Of a stretch of DNA of 64,000 nucleotides, positions 17,967-26,481 are shown piece by piece. The notes below the pieces were generated by a model. It did no database searches and was not told the origin of the DNA. It saw only the letters and a list, made by a program, of their open reading frames with translations. The stretch is taken from NCBI GenBank assembly GCA_963826055.1, contig CAWGVO010000002.1, forward strand, positions 77,521 to 141,520. Direction: 5' to 3'. Numbering within the stretch: the first letter of the stretch is position 1; the number at the start of each line of letters is the position of its first letter. Made by a program: the position numbers and the translations under genes. This stretch comes from JBBDMC01 sp963826055. GTDB taxonomy: Bacteria > Pseudomonadota > Alphaproteobacteria > Rhizobiales > Kaistiaceae.

Positions 17967-18236
17967 TTGCAGAACCTCAGTTGCCTTGACTTGATCTACT
18001 CGGAAGAGCCTCGCTCCGCGAGCAGTTGATCCTCAGTGTCTGCACGGAACGGGTAGCGGCGCCAACCGACGATGGGAAGGACGTTGTTGTCCCAGCCTGC
18101 GAAAATCGGCGCCTGAATTGCACGGTCCGGCCCCGGCTTGATCGGCGGTCGTAACACACTTCCTCCGCCTTTGCCAACAGCACCAGGCGGTCCTTGCCAG
18201 TCACCGAAAAGGTCCGGTTCGCCTCGATTTCTCGCA
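17967..18236. other. fabG-acpP intergenic region
   Basis: These 270 bp probably carry the acpP promoter and leader, but I could not pick out confident -35/-10 boxes. A leftward 87-codon frame (18240 to 17977) starts overlapping the fabG stop. Its later part is Arg/Ser-rich like non-coding GC-rich sequence, and I do not call it a gene. Confidence 0.5.
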
Positions 18237-18977
18237 TCACAACATCACCATGCCGCCGTTGACGTGGAGCGTCTGCCCGGTGACGTAAGCGGCTTCGTCG
18301 GAGGCGAGGAACACGGCAACGGCAGCGACCTCGGCGGGCGTGCCGAGGCGGCCGACGGGGACGCGATCGAGTATGATGGCGCGCTGCTTTTCGTTGAGGG
18401 CATCGGTCATCGGCGACGCAATGAAGCCGGGCGCGATGCAGTTGACGGTGATGTTGCGGCTCGCAATCTCGGCGGCCAGCGATCGGGTCATCCCGGCAAG
18501 CCCCGCCTTGGCCGCTGCGTAGTTGGCTTGACCGGGGTTTCCGGTTGCACCGACAACGGACGTGATCGAAATGATGCGGCCGTGCCGCTGCCGCATCATG
18601 CCGCGCAGCACCGCCCGCGTCAGCCGGAAGGCGGCCGTCAGGTCAATGTCGATCACCGCTTGCCAGTCTTCGTCGCTCATGCGAGCCATGAGGCCATCTC
18701 GGTTGACCCCGGCATTGTTGACGAGGATTTCGACCGGGGCGCCGAACGCCTCCTCGGCCGCCGGAACCAACCTCTCCACGGCAGTCGGATCGGCGAGGTC
18801 GCAGGGAAGCACGTGGCACCGGCTTCCCAGTTCGCCGGCGAGCGTCTCGAGAGCATCGCGGCGGGTGCCCGACAAGCCGACAACCGCTCCCCGCCCATGG
18901 AGGGCACGCGCGATCGCTCCTCCAATGGCGCCGCTCGCACCGGTCACCAACGCACGTTTGTCGGTTATCTCGAACAA
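18237..18977 (-). CDS. fabG: 3-oxoacyl-ACP reductase
   Basis: FabG reduces 3-oxoacyl-ACP with NADPH. This 246-residue classical SDR has the cofactor motif VTGASGAIGGAIARAL, NNAGVNRDG, and the catalytic Ser with Y-x-x-x-K in SITSVVGATGNPGQANYAAAK. The C-terminus VTGQTLHVNGGMVML is characteristic of FabG. It follows fabD by 20 bp in the leftward series. Confidence 0.95.
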   Translation of the reverse strand: MFEITDKRALVTGASGAIGGAIARALHGRGAVVGLSGTRRDALETLAGELGSRCHVLPCDLADPTAVERLVPAAEEAFGAPVEILVNNAGVNRDGLMARMSDEDWQAVIDIDLTAAFRLTRAVLRGMMRQRHGRIISITSVVGATGNPGQANYAAAKAGLAGMTRSLAAEIASRNITVNCIAPGFIASPMTDALNEKQRAIILDRVPVGRLGTPAEVAAVAVFLASDEAAYVTGQTLHVNGGMVML

Positions 18978-18997
18978 GAACAGTCTCCAGTCTTCCG

Positions 18998-19939
18998 TCA
19001 GGCGAGCCGGGCAAGAGCCGAATCGATGTCGGCAGGCGTTCCCACCGCGAGCGTTTCGGCGCCTTCGACGATTCGCCGCGCCAGACCGGATAGCACCTTG
19101 CCGGCACCGATCTCAACGAACAGCTTGACCCCGGCGGTGCCCAACCACTCGGTCGTCTCCCTCCACCGCACCATGCCCGTGACCTGCTCCACCAGACGGC
19201 GACGGATTTCCGCCGGGTCGGAAATGGGCGCCGCCGTGACATTGGCGACCAGCGGAACGACCGGCATGGCAACATCGATGGCGGCGAGCGCCGCCTCCAT
19301 CGTCGCCGCCGCCGGCGCCATGAGCGAGCAATGGAAGGGCGCGCTCACCGGGAGCAGGATCGCCCGCTTCGCTCCCCGGGCCTTGGCCATCTCCACGGCG
19401 CGCTCGACCGCCTGCCTTTCGCCCGAAATCACGACCTGTCCGGCACCGTTGTCGTTGGCAACCTGGCACACGGCGCCACCGCTGGCAGCGGTTGCCACTT
19501 CGCCAGCAGCAACAAGGTCGAGGCCGATCAGGGCGGCCATGGCGCCAGTTCCCACCGGTACCGCCGCCTGCATGGCGTGACCTCGGATACGCAAGAGGCG
19601 CGCGGCATCCGCGACAGTAAGGCTGCCAGCGGCGGCAAGCGCCGAATATTCGCCCAAAGAGTGACCGGCGACAAAGGCGGCAGTGTTCTTCACCTCGACG
19701 CCGCGGGCTTCGAGCACCCGAATGACGGCGAGGCTCACGGCCATGAGCGCTGGCTGCGCATTTTCGGTAAGCGTCAACGTCTCGGCCGGGCCCTGCCAGA
19801 TGACGTCCGACAGTTTCTCGCCAAGGGCATCGTCAACGGCTTCGAACACCGCGCGGGCTTCGAAGAAGGCATCGGCGAGCGCCTTGCCCATGCCGACCGA
19901 CTGGCTGCCCTGCCCCGGAAACGTGAATGCGACGGCCAT
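18998..19939 (-). CDS. fabD: malonyl-CoA:ACP transacylase
   Basis: FabD loads malonyl groups onto ACP. The 313 residues include FTFPGQGSQSVGMGKAL, the nucleophile Ser in AGHSLGEYSALAAAG, and the conserved His in PVSAPFHCSLM. It is the first gene of the leftward fab cluster and diverges from rpsF across 286 bp. Confidence 0.95.
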   Translation of the reverse strand: MAVAFTFPGQGSQSVGMGKALADAFFEARAVFEAVDDALGEKLSDVIWQGPAETLTLTENAQPALMAVSLAVIRVLEARGVEVKNTAAFVAGHSLGEYSALAAAGSLTVADAARLLRIRGHAMQAAVPVGTGAMAALIGLDLVAAGEVATAASGGAVCQVANDNGAGQVVISGERQAVERAVEMAKARGAKRAILLPVSAPFHCSLMAPAAATMEAALAAIDVAMPVVPLVANVTAAPISDPAEIRRRLVEQVTGMVRWRETTEWLGTAGVKLFVEIGAGKVLSGLARRIVEGAETLAVGTPADIDSALARLA

Positions 19940-20027
19940 TGGCCGAGGCGCCTCCCCCCTAAGAATGACGCCCGCGCCTTTGAGCGTGTCACGGATTGGC
20001 TGTCAAGCCGGCCAGGTTGCGAACCCC

Positions 20028-20055
20028 TTGCATTCCCCAGGACAATCCCTATAAC
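20028..20055 (+). promoter_or_regulatory. candidate sigma70 promoter for rpsF
   Basis: TTGCAT (20028-20033) and TATAAC (20050-20055) are separated by 16 bp, about 170 bp before the rpsF ATG. The leader in between contains GGGACCCCGGCCGGGG-like inverted sequence. In other bacteria the S6:S18 complex binds the rpsF leader for autogenous control, and whether that happens here cannot be read reliably. Confidence 0.5.
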
Positions 20056-20225
20056 CGCACCGTCCCGAAGGGACCCCGGCCGGGGGCTGAACGGAAGGCG
20101 GCGAAAGCCGAGGGTCGACAAGCGATCCGACTTCCCGTGTTCCCGCTCTCGAAGTAGCACCGATGGCCTTTCCTGCAAGGGCTTCGGCGAGGCTCGGCGC
20201 CGGCGAAGATGAAGGAAAGGCGAAT

Positions 20226-20705
20226 ATGCCTCTGTATGAACATGTTTTTCTGGCGCGACAAGACGTGTCCGGCCAACAGGTCGACGCGCTCACCGAGCAG
20301 TTCAAATCAGTGATCGAACAGAATGGCGGCACGGTCGGCAAGGTCGAGAGTTGGGGCCTCAAGTCGCTGACGTACCGGATCAAGAAGAACCGCAAGGCCT
20401 ATTTCACGTTGATGAACATCGACGCCCCGCCGGCAGCGATCGCCGAGGTGGAGCGCCAGCAGCGTCTCAGCGAAGATGTGATTCGCTCGCTGACGTTGAA
20501 AGTCGATGCCCACGAGGAAGAGCCCTCCGCGATGATGCAGAAGCGGGACCGCGACGACCGTCGCGACCGCGATGATCGGCGCGGCGGACGCTTCGGCGAT
20601 CGCGACCGCGGTCCGCGCGGTGATCGTGATCGGCCGCGCCGTGACGACGGAGACGATGCCCGCTCCGAGATGAGCGCGGCCGGCAATAGCGAAGGAGATG
20701 CGTGA
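20226..20705 (+). CDS. rpsF: 30S ribosomal protein S6
   Basis: The S6 fold spans about residues 1-95 (MPLYEHVFLARQDVSGQQVD, TVGKVESWGLKSLTYRIKKN, YFTLMNIDAP). It is followed by a 50-residue low-complexity tail of Asp/Arg repeats (RDRDDRRDRDDRRGGRFGDR) that makes the protein, at 159 residues, longer than E. coli S6. S6 binds S18 on the platform of the small subunit. I chose ATG 20226 (MPLYEHV) over the in-frame ATG at 20163. The stop overlaps the rpsR ATG. Confidence 0.95.
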   Translation: MPLYEHVFLARQDVSGQQVDALTEQFKSVIEQNGGTVGKVESWGLKSLTYRIKKNRKAYFTLMNIDAPPAAIAEVERQQRLSEDVIRSLTLKVDAHEEEPSAMMQKRDRDDRRDRDDRRGGRFGDRDRGPRGDRDRPRRDDGDDARSEMSAAGNSEGDA

Positions 20706-20953
20706 TGGTCGATATCAACCAGCTTCCGTCGCGTCGTCCCTTCTTCCGTCGCCGCAAGACCTGCCCCTTCTCGGGCGCCAACGCGCCCAAGATTGACTAC
20801 AAGGATGTCCGCCTCCTGCAGCGCTACGTCTCGGAGCGCGGCAAAATCGTGCCGTCCCGCATCACCGCGGTGTCGGCGATCAAACAGCGTGAACTTGCCC
20901 GCGCTATCAAGCGGGCGCGGTTCCTTGGGCTCTTGCCCTACGTGATCAAGTAG
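20705..20953 (+). CDS. rpsR: 30S ribosomal protein S18
   Basis: The 82-residue basic protein contains RRPFFRRRKTCPFSG, DYKDVRLLQRYVSERGKI and KQRELARAIKRARFLGLLPY, which are diagnostic for S18. The ATG at 20705 overlaps the rpsF TGA by one base; an in-frame GTG at 20702 is also possible. It is partner of S6 in the ribosome and co-transcribed with it. Confidence 0.96.
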   Translation: MVDINQLPSRRPFFRRRKTCPFSGANAPKIDYKDVRLLQRYVSERGKIVPSRITAVSAIKQRELARAIKRARFLGLLPYVIK

Positions 20954-21061
20954 AGACAAACTCTTCGCCCCGAACGATCCGCCACTTGCGATCGCCCGGG
21001 GAATCAAGTTGGGGCGTGGCGGTAACGACCCGCCCCTAACCGCTCGGAAGGCGGGACAGCG

Positions 21062-22006
21062 ATGGCACAAAGTATCCTCGTTGGCATCGGAGCTGGCATC
21101 GCCGCCGCGCTTCTGTTCCTGGCTCCAGTCGGCGGAACGCTCCTTGCTTTTCCCCTTTTCGCGCTGACCGGGCTTCCGATCGCCATTGCCGGTCTCGGCT
21201 GGGGCGTTGTCAGCGGAATCGTCGCCGCCGCGGTTGGCACGCTCGGCGCGCTGGCGCTGACCCACTGGGCGGGTGCCGCCCTGTTTGCGCTCATTTTCGG
21301 GGCGCCGCTGGCGTTCCTGGCGCGTCTGGCGAACCTGTCGCGACCGCTGGCCGGGTCCGAGGGGCACCACGAATGGTATCCCTCGGGCCGCCTGTTGCTC
21401 GCCGCGGCCTTCGCCGTTACCGGCGGCCTGTGGATCGTCGGCGCCGTGATCGGCTTCGATCCGCAGGCGCTGGTGCACGAGATGACGGCCGCCCTTACCC
21501 AATGGATCGCGGCCGCCAATCCGGCTGGCGATGCCCCGACAGCGGCTGAAATCGAGCCGTTCGCCCGGCTCAATGTTGCCCTGTTGCCGTTTATCAGCGC
21601 CGTCGTTGCGCTGGTGGTGGTCGTCGTAGATCTCTGGCTGGCTGCCATCGTGACCCGCGCCTCCGGCCGCCTGCAGCGCCCGCGTGACCGCATCTGGATG
21701 GTAACGCTGCCAAACCAACTGGTCGGCGTGCTTGCGGTTGCCGTCGCGCTCGCGTTCATTCCTGGTGCGGTCGGCCATGCCGCCGCCGTCGCCGCAGGAG
21801 CCGTCGCCGCCGCGATGGCTCTCGTTGGTCTGGCGGTGGTGCACGCGCTCACCGCGGGCATGGCGGGGCGCACTGCCATTCTGGCCACCACTTACGTGCT
21901 TGTCTTCCTTTCCGGCTTCCCGATCGTGCTGTTCGCGGCACTGGGTGTCGGCGAGGGTTTCTTCCACCTGCGCGAGCGCCGTTTCGGCGGCGGGGCCGCG
22001 CGCTGA
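21062..22006 (+). CDS. DUF2232 family integral membrane protein
   Basis: The 314 residues form about eight hydrophobic helices (roughly 5-25, 30-50, 52-80, 115-140, 180-205, 220-240, 245-270, 275-300) with short loops. A DUF2232 protein between rpsR and rplI is a recurring alphaproteobacterial arrangement, and this position supports the call. Its function is unknown. It lies 108 bp after rpsR and 30 bp before rplI. Confidence 0.8.
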   Translation: MAQSILVGIGAGIAAALLFLAPVGGTLLAFPLFALTGLPIAIAGLGWGVVSGIVAAAVGTLGALALTHWAGAALFALIFGAPLAFLARLANLSRPLAGSEGHHEWYPSGRLLLAAAFAVTGGLWIVGAVIGFDPQALVHEMTAALTQWIAAANPAGDAPTAAEIEPFARLNVALLPFISAVVALVVVVVDLWLAAIVTRASGRLQRPRDRIWMVTLPNQLVGVLAVAVALAFIPGAVGHAAAVAAGAVAAAMALVGLAVVHALTAGMAGRTAILATTYVLVFLSGFPIVLFAALGVGEGFFHLRERRFGGGAAR

Positions 22007-22036
22007 AACGGTCCATTTCGAACGGAGCGAGTATCC

Positions 22037-22615
22037 ATGGATGTCATCCTGCTTGAACGTATCGCACGCCTCGGACAGATGGGCGACGTCGTTCGCGTTC
22101 GCGACGGCTATGCACGCAACTACTTGTTTCCACAGGGCAAGGCGCTGAGGGCCAACGAAGAGAATCGCAAACGTTTCGATTCGGAACGGGTCCAACTCGA
22201 GGCGGGCAACCTGGAGCGCCGGCAGGAGGCCGAGATGGTTGCCGTCAAGATCGGCGGCCAGTCGTTCATGGTGATCCGCCAGGCGGGCGAAACGGGCCAG
22301 CTGTACGGTTCAGTCTCCGCCCGCGATCTCGTCGAGGTGATGGAGGCAGGCGGCTTCAGCGTTGCCCGCAACCAAATCGATCTGAACCAACCGATCAAGA
22401 CGATCGGTCTTCACACGGTCAAGATCGTGCTTCACCCGGAGGTGGAGACCACGGTCACCGTGAACGTGGCGCGAAGCGACGATGAGGCCGAACGCCAGGG
22501 GCGCGGCGAGGATCTCACCATGGGCGCCGACGCCGAAGAAATGACTGAGACCGGCGAGGACGAGACGCCGGCCGAGGAGGCGGCCGCTCCCGAGAGCGAC
22601 TCCGCGACCGCTTGA
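22037..22615 (+). CDS. rplI: 50S ribosomal protein L9
   Basis: The N-terminal RNA-binding domain MDVILLERIARLGQMGDVVRV...GYARNYLFPQGKALRAN is typical. The C-terminal domain includes GQLYGSVSARDL and HTVKIVLHPEVETTVTVNV. After residue ~150 an acidic tail rich in Glu/Ala extends the protein to 192 residues, as is common in alphaproteobacterial L9. GGAGCGAG lies upstream of the ATG as ribosome-binding site. Confidence 0.95.
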   Translation: MDVILLERIARLGQMGDVVRVRDGYARNYLFPQGKALRANEENRKRFDSERVQLEAGNLERRQEAEMVAVKIGGQSFMVIRQAGETGQLYGSVSARDLVEVMEAGGFSVARNQIDLNQPIKTIGLHTVKIVLHPEVETTVTVNVARSDDEAERQGRGEDLTMGADAEEMTETGEDETPAEEAAAPESDSATA

Positions 22616-22707
22616 GGCGGAATGGTCATCGGCGTTAGCATCTCTCAGACGGCCCCGGTCATGAAGATACCGGGTTGCTCGGCCGAAAAGGGGGTTCGGC
22701 GGATATA

Positions 22708-23970
22708 ATGAAAGGCTTGCTTCACCGCTTCCTCGGACGCGCCATCAAGGCCGGTTCTCTGGAGATTATAAGCCCCGACGGGACGTCACGTGTCTACGGC
22801 GACGGCAGCGGAGATTCGGTCCGGGTCCGCTTCACCTCGGATCGTGCCGTCAGCAACGTCGTGCGCAACCCCGATCTGAAGCTCGGGGAGGAGTTCGTGG
22901 GTGGCGGACTCGTTGTCGAGACCGGCACGATCTACGATTTCCTTCACGTGGTCCTCAGCAACGTCAGGGACGTCACGCCGCCGTGGCCGATGATCCTGAC
23001 AGCGGCGCCGCGCCGGGTGACGCGCCGCGTTCGCCAGTTCAACCCGCCGAGCCGGGCGCGCCGCAACGTCCACGCCCACTATGATCTCGATGGTCGGCTC
23101 TATTCGCTCTTTCTCGACAACGACCTCCAGTATTCGTGCGCGTATTTCGAGGACGGCGTAACGACGCTGGACGACGCGCAGCTCGCGAAGAAGCGCCATA
23201 TCGCCGCCAAGCTCGCTTTGAAGCCGGGACAACGGGTGCTCGACATCGGCTCGGGGTGGGGCGGGCTCGGCCTCTATCTCGCCGCGCATGCGGACGTTGA
23301 GGTGGTCGGTGTGACGCTGTCGGAGGAGCAATTGGCGGTGTCGAACCGGCGGGCCGAGGAGCTGGGCCTGGCGGACAGGGTCAAATTCCTTCTCCAGGAC
23401 TACCGCGCCGTGGAGGGCCCCTTCGACCGGATCGTGTCAGTCGGCATGTTCGAACACGTCGGCGTCAACCACTTCCGCGCCTTCTTCAAGACCTGCCGCG
23501 AATTGATGACCCCTGACGGGATTATGCTCCTCCATACGATCGGGCGTTCCGGGCCGCCCGGCGACACCAGCGCGTGGATACAGCGCTACATATTTCCCGG
23601 CGGCTATATCCCTGCTCTGTCGGAGGTCGTCCCGCGCATCGAACGCAGCGGGCTTTTCCTCACCGATATCGAGATCCTGCGCCTCCATTACGCCAAGACC
23701 CTCAAGGCTTGGCGCGAGCGCTTCCTGGCGCACCGTGAGGAGGTCGCCGCGCTCTACGATGAGCGCTTCTGCCGGATGTGGGAGTTCTACCTGGCGGCGT
23801 CGGAAGTGTCGTTCAGGGTTGGCGGGCTGGTGAACTTCCAGGTCCAGCTCACCAGGAACCTGGAAACCCTGCCGCTGACCCGCAACTACATGGGCGAGGC
23901 CGAAGAGACGTTGCGCGGTGCGGAAAGCGCGGCGGATTTGCGGCCGCCGCTGAAGCTCGCTGGCGAGTAG
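22708..23970 (+). CDS. cfa: cyclopropane-fatty-acyl-phospholipid synthase
   Basis: The enzyme adds a methylene bridge from SAM across double bonds of membrane phospholipid acyl chains. The N-terminal lipid-binding part is followed by YSCAYF (about 142-147), the SAM site VLDIGSGWGG (177-186), GVTLSEEQ and MFEHVGVNHF. The length of 420 residues from ATG 22708 (MKGLLHRFLGRAI) is close to family size. It stands between rplI and a phosphatase gene, in a stretch that appears inserted between rplI and dnaB. Confidence 0.9.
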   Translation: MKGLLHRFLGRAIKAGSLEIISPDGTSRVYGDGSGDSVRVRFTSDRAVSNVVRNPDLKLGEEFVGGGLVVETGTIYDFLHVVLSNVRDVTPPWPMILTAAPRRVTRRVRQFNPPSRARRNVHAHYDLDGRLYSLFLDNDLQYSCAYFEDGVTTLDDAQLAKKRHIAAKLALKPGQRVLDIGSGWGGLGLYLAAHADVEVVGVTLSEEQLAVSNRRAEELGLADRVKFLLQDYRAVEGPFDRIVSVGMFEHVGVNHFRAFFKTCRELMTPDGIMLLHTIGRSGPPGDTSAWIQRYIFPGGYIPALSEVVPRIERSGLFLTDIEILRLHYAKTLKAWRERFLAHREEVAALYDERFCRMWEFYLAASEVSFRVGGLVNFQVQLTRNLETLPLTRNYMGEAEETLRGAESAADLRPPLKLAGE

Positions 23971-24036
23971 CATCCGCCACGACCGTCACGCGCGCGTCAT
24001 TGGCGCCTGAGAAACTTGCCGGAATTCAGATTAAAT

Positions 24037-24063
24037 CGCCTTTGCGGTTAGCCGGCAAAGGCG
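24037..24063. terminator. hairpin after cfa, possible terminator
   Basis: CGCCTTTGC (24037-24045) and GCAAAGGCG (24055-24063) form a perfect 9-bp stem with a 9-nt loop, 66 bp past the cfa stop. There is no T-run on the + side, so termination would be weak or Rho-assisted. Confidence 0.4.
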
Positions 24064-24150
24064 CATGATCGTGCTATCGGTACGGGTTACCCCGGGACGG
24101 CGATCCGCACACGGGCGGGGCCCCGTGCCCATACAACACGGAGGCAAATC

Positions 24151-26128
24151 ATGTCAGGCTTGCGACGTCTTGAGATCGACCGCCGGGCATTCCTGCTTGG
24201 GACTTCGGCCGTCGGCGCATTGACAGTGCTTCACCCGTTCTCCGCTTTCGCGGCGGCCGGTCAGGCGCACCTGCGGCTGCTCGAGACCACCGACATCCAC
24301 GTGAACGTGCTGCCGTATGACTACTACGCCGACGCGCCCAACGACACGATGGGGCTGTCCCGCACCGCCACGATCATAGAGTCGATCCGGGCAGAGTCGA
24401 CCAACTCCATGCTTCTGGACAACGGCGACTATCTGCAGGGAAACCCGATGGGCGACTACATCGCCTACGAAAAGGGCATGAAGGCCGGCGACATTCACCC
24501 GGTGATGAAGGGGATGAACGTTCTCGGTTACGAGTGCGGTACGCTCGGCAACCACGAATTCAACTATGGCCTTGACTTCCTGGACAAGGTCAACGCCGGG
24601 GCGAACTTCCCGATCGTGTGCGCCAACCTGATCAGGGGTACGACGCTCGCGTCCAATCCGCGCGACGACGACCTCTACATGAAGCCGTACCTCATTCTTG
24701 AAAAGACGCTGACCGACGGTGCCGGCACGCAATACCCGATCAAGATCGGCCTCATCGGCTTCGTGCCCCCGCAGATCATGATTTGGGATTCTAAAAATCT
24801 GGTCGGCAACGTCATGACCCGCGACATCGTGGAGACGGCGAAGGCGTGGGTGCCGCAAGTCAAGGAGGCCGGCGCCGATATCGTCATCGCCCTCTCCCAC
24901 TCCGGCATCGACGCCAACAAGACGGACCTGATGGAGAACGCCTCGCTGTTCCTCGGCGACGTCGACGGCATCGATGCGATCTTCACCGGTCACCAGCACC
25001 TGGTGTTCCCAGGCGGGCCGCAATTCGACAACCTCACTGGCATCGACAACGCCAAGGGCACGCTGATGGGCCGGCCGGCGGTGATGGGCGGCTTCTGGGG
25101 CTCGCATATGGGCCTCATCGATCTGCTGCTCGAGCGCGATGGCAACGGCTGGCGGGTCGTTTCGGCCGAATCGGAGGCGCGTCCGATCTACGAGCGCAAG
25201 GACGGCAAGGTGGTGCCCGTCGTCAACGATGCGGCGGCAGGTGGTCGATGCACTTAAGGCGGACCACGAGGCAACGCTTGCATACGTTCGCCGCGCGGTC
25301 GGCAAGACTTCCGCGCCGCTGTTCAGCTATTTCGCCCTCGTCGCCGACGATCCGTCAGTGCAGATCGTGAGCCAGGCGCAGACCTGGTACATCAAACAGA
25401 TGATGGCCGGCACGAAGTGGGAGGGGCTGCCGATCCTGTCGGCGGCGGCACCGTTCAAAGCCGGCGGACGCGGCGGAGCCGACTACTATACCGACGTGCC
25501 GGCCGGCGACGTCGCCATCAAGAACGTCGCCGACCTTTACCTCTATCCAAACACCGTGCGCGCCGTCCTCATCAATGGCGCCCAGGTCAAGGAGTGGCTG
25601 GAGATGTCGGCCGGTATCTTCAACCAGGTCGCGCCGGGGCAGGCCGATCAGCCGCTCCTCAACGATGCCTTCCCCAGTTACAACTTCGACGTTATCGACG
25701 GCGTCACCTACAAGATCGACCTGTCGCAGCCGCCGAAGTACGACCCGAAGGGCGCCGTCATCAACGCGAGCGCCAGCCGTATCGTCGACCTCGCCTACCA
25801 GGGCAAACCGGTGACGGCCGACCAACAGTTCGTCGTCGCCACCAACAACTACCGGGCCGGCGGCGGTGGCAACTTCCCCGACATCAACGACAAGGTGATC
25901 ATCTTCGTCGCTCCGGACACAAACCGTGACGTGATCGTGCGCTACATCGTCCAGCAGGGGACGATCAACCCGTCGGCGGACAAGAACTGGTCATTTGCGC
26001 CGGTCCCGGGGGCGAGCGTGATCTTCGCGTCCGGACCGAAGGCGAAGGATCACCTGGCCGATGTTTCGGGAATCGAGCTTGCCGGACCGGGCGCGAACGG
26101 TTTCGACAACTATCGCATCAAGCTCTAA
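24151..26128 (+). CDS. cpdB: Tat-exported 5'-nucleotidase / 2',3'-cyclic phosphodiesterase, CpdB-like (frameshifted)
   Basis: The N-terminus RLEIDRRAFLLGTSAVGALT, followed by a hydrophobic stretch to about residue 35, is a twin-arginine signal. Metallophosphoesterase ligands are visible: TTDIHVNVLPYDYY, DNGDYLQGNPMGDY, GNHEFNYGLDF, HSGID and TGHQH. The C-terminal nucleotidase domain (YYTDVPAGDVAIKNVADLYL, TNNYRAGGGGNFP) is in another frame. The coding span is 3n+1 bases, so one extra base at about 25231-25241 (GCGGCGGCAGG) explains the break. The enzyme should scavenge phosphate and nucleosides from periplasmic nucleotides. A strong terminator follows. Confidence 0.85.
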
Positions 26129-26147
26129 CTTTCTTCATCTCATGGGC

Positions 26148-26176
26148 AAAGGGCGGGCTCCGGTCCGCCCTTTTTT
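26148..26176 (+). terminator. Rho-independent terminator
   Basis: A GC stem (GGGCGG with CCGCCC, loop GCTCCGGT) flanked by AAA on the left and TTTTTT on the right follows the nucleotidase stop by 20 bp. It is a clear intrinsic terminator, and the A-run means it may also work leftwards. Confidence 0.85.
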
Positions 26177-26481
26177 CGTTGCACGAATCGGCTGCAATAG
26201 CGTCTCGCTGCGACAGTGGCGCGTGCGCCGCAAGGCCTCGGTGCCGGAATTGTGAATCGCGGGAGACTCGGCGTGTCGTCCATTGCGAATCCCCCTCCCG
26301 TGCTAAACAGAGGTAACGCGGATGCGGCGAGCAGTTCCTGTTTCCCGCGAGTCGATTGCGGCTCCAGCCGGATTCGATGTCTCACCTTGTAGCGCGAGCA
26401 TGATTGCCGGCACTCCGAGAGGTGATGACCGGGCACGTGACGCTTGAACGGCGTTTGGAACGAGAGGGAGTCTTTCCAGAA
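26177..26481. other. intergenic region before dnaB
   Basis: About 300 bp with no convincing gene. It presumably holds the dnaB promoter, but I could not identify one confidently. An in-frame extension of dnaB reaches an ATG at 26404, and its residues do not resemble DnaB. Confidence 0.5.

Noticed and set aside
17977..18240. 87-codon ORF between fabG and acpP
   Set aside because: The start overlaps the fabG stop, but the C-terminal half looks like non-coding sequence and no family is recognisable.
19940..20225. Structured S6:S18 autoregulatory leader of rpsF
   Set aside because: The region is the right place, but I could not identify the conserved binding bulge by eye, so only the promoter is listed.
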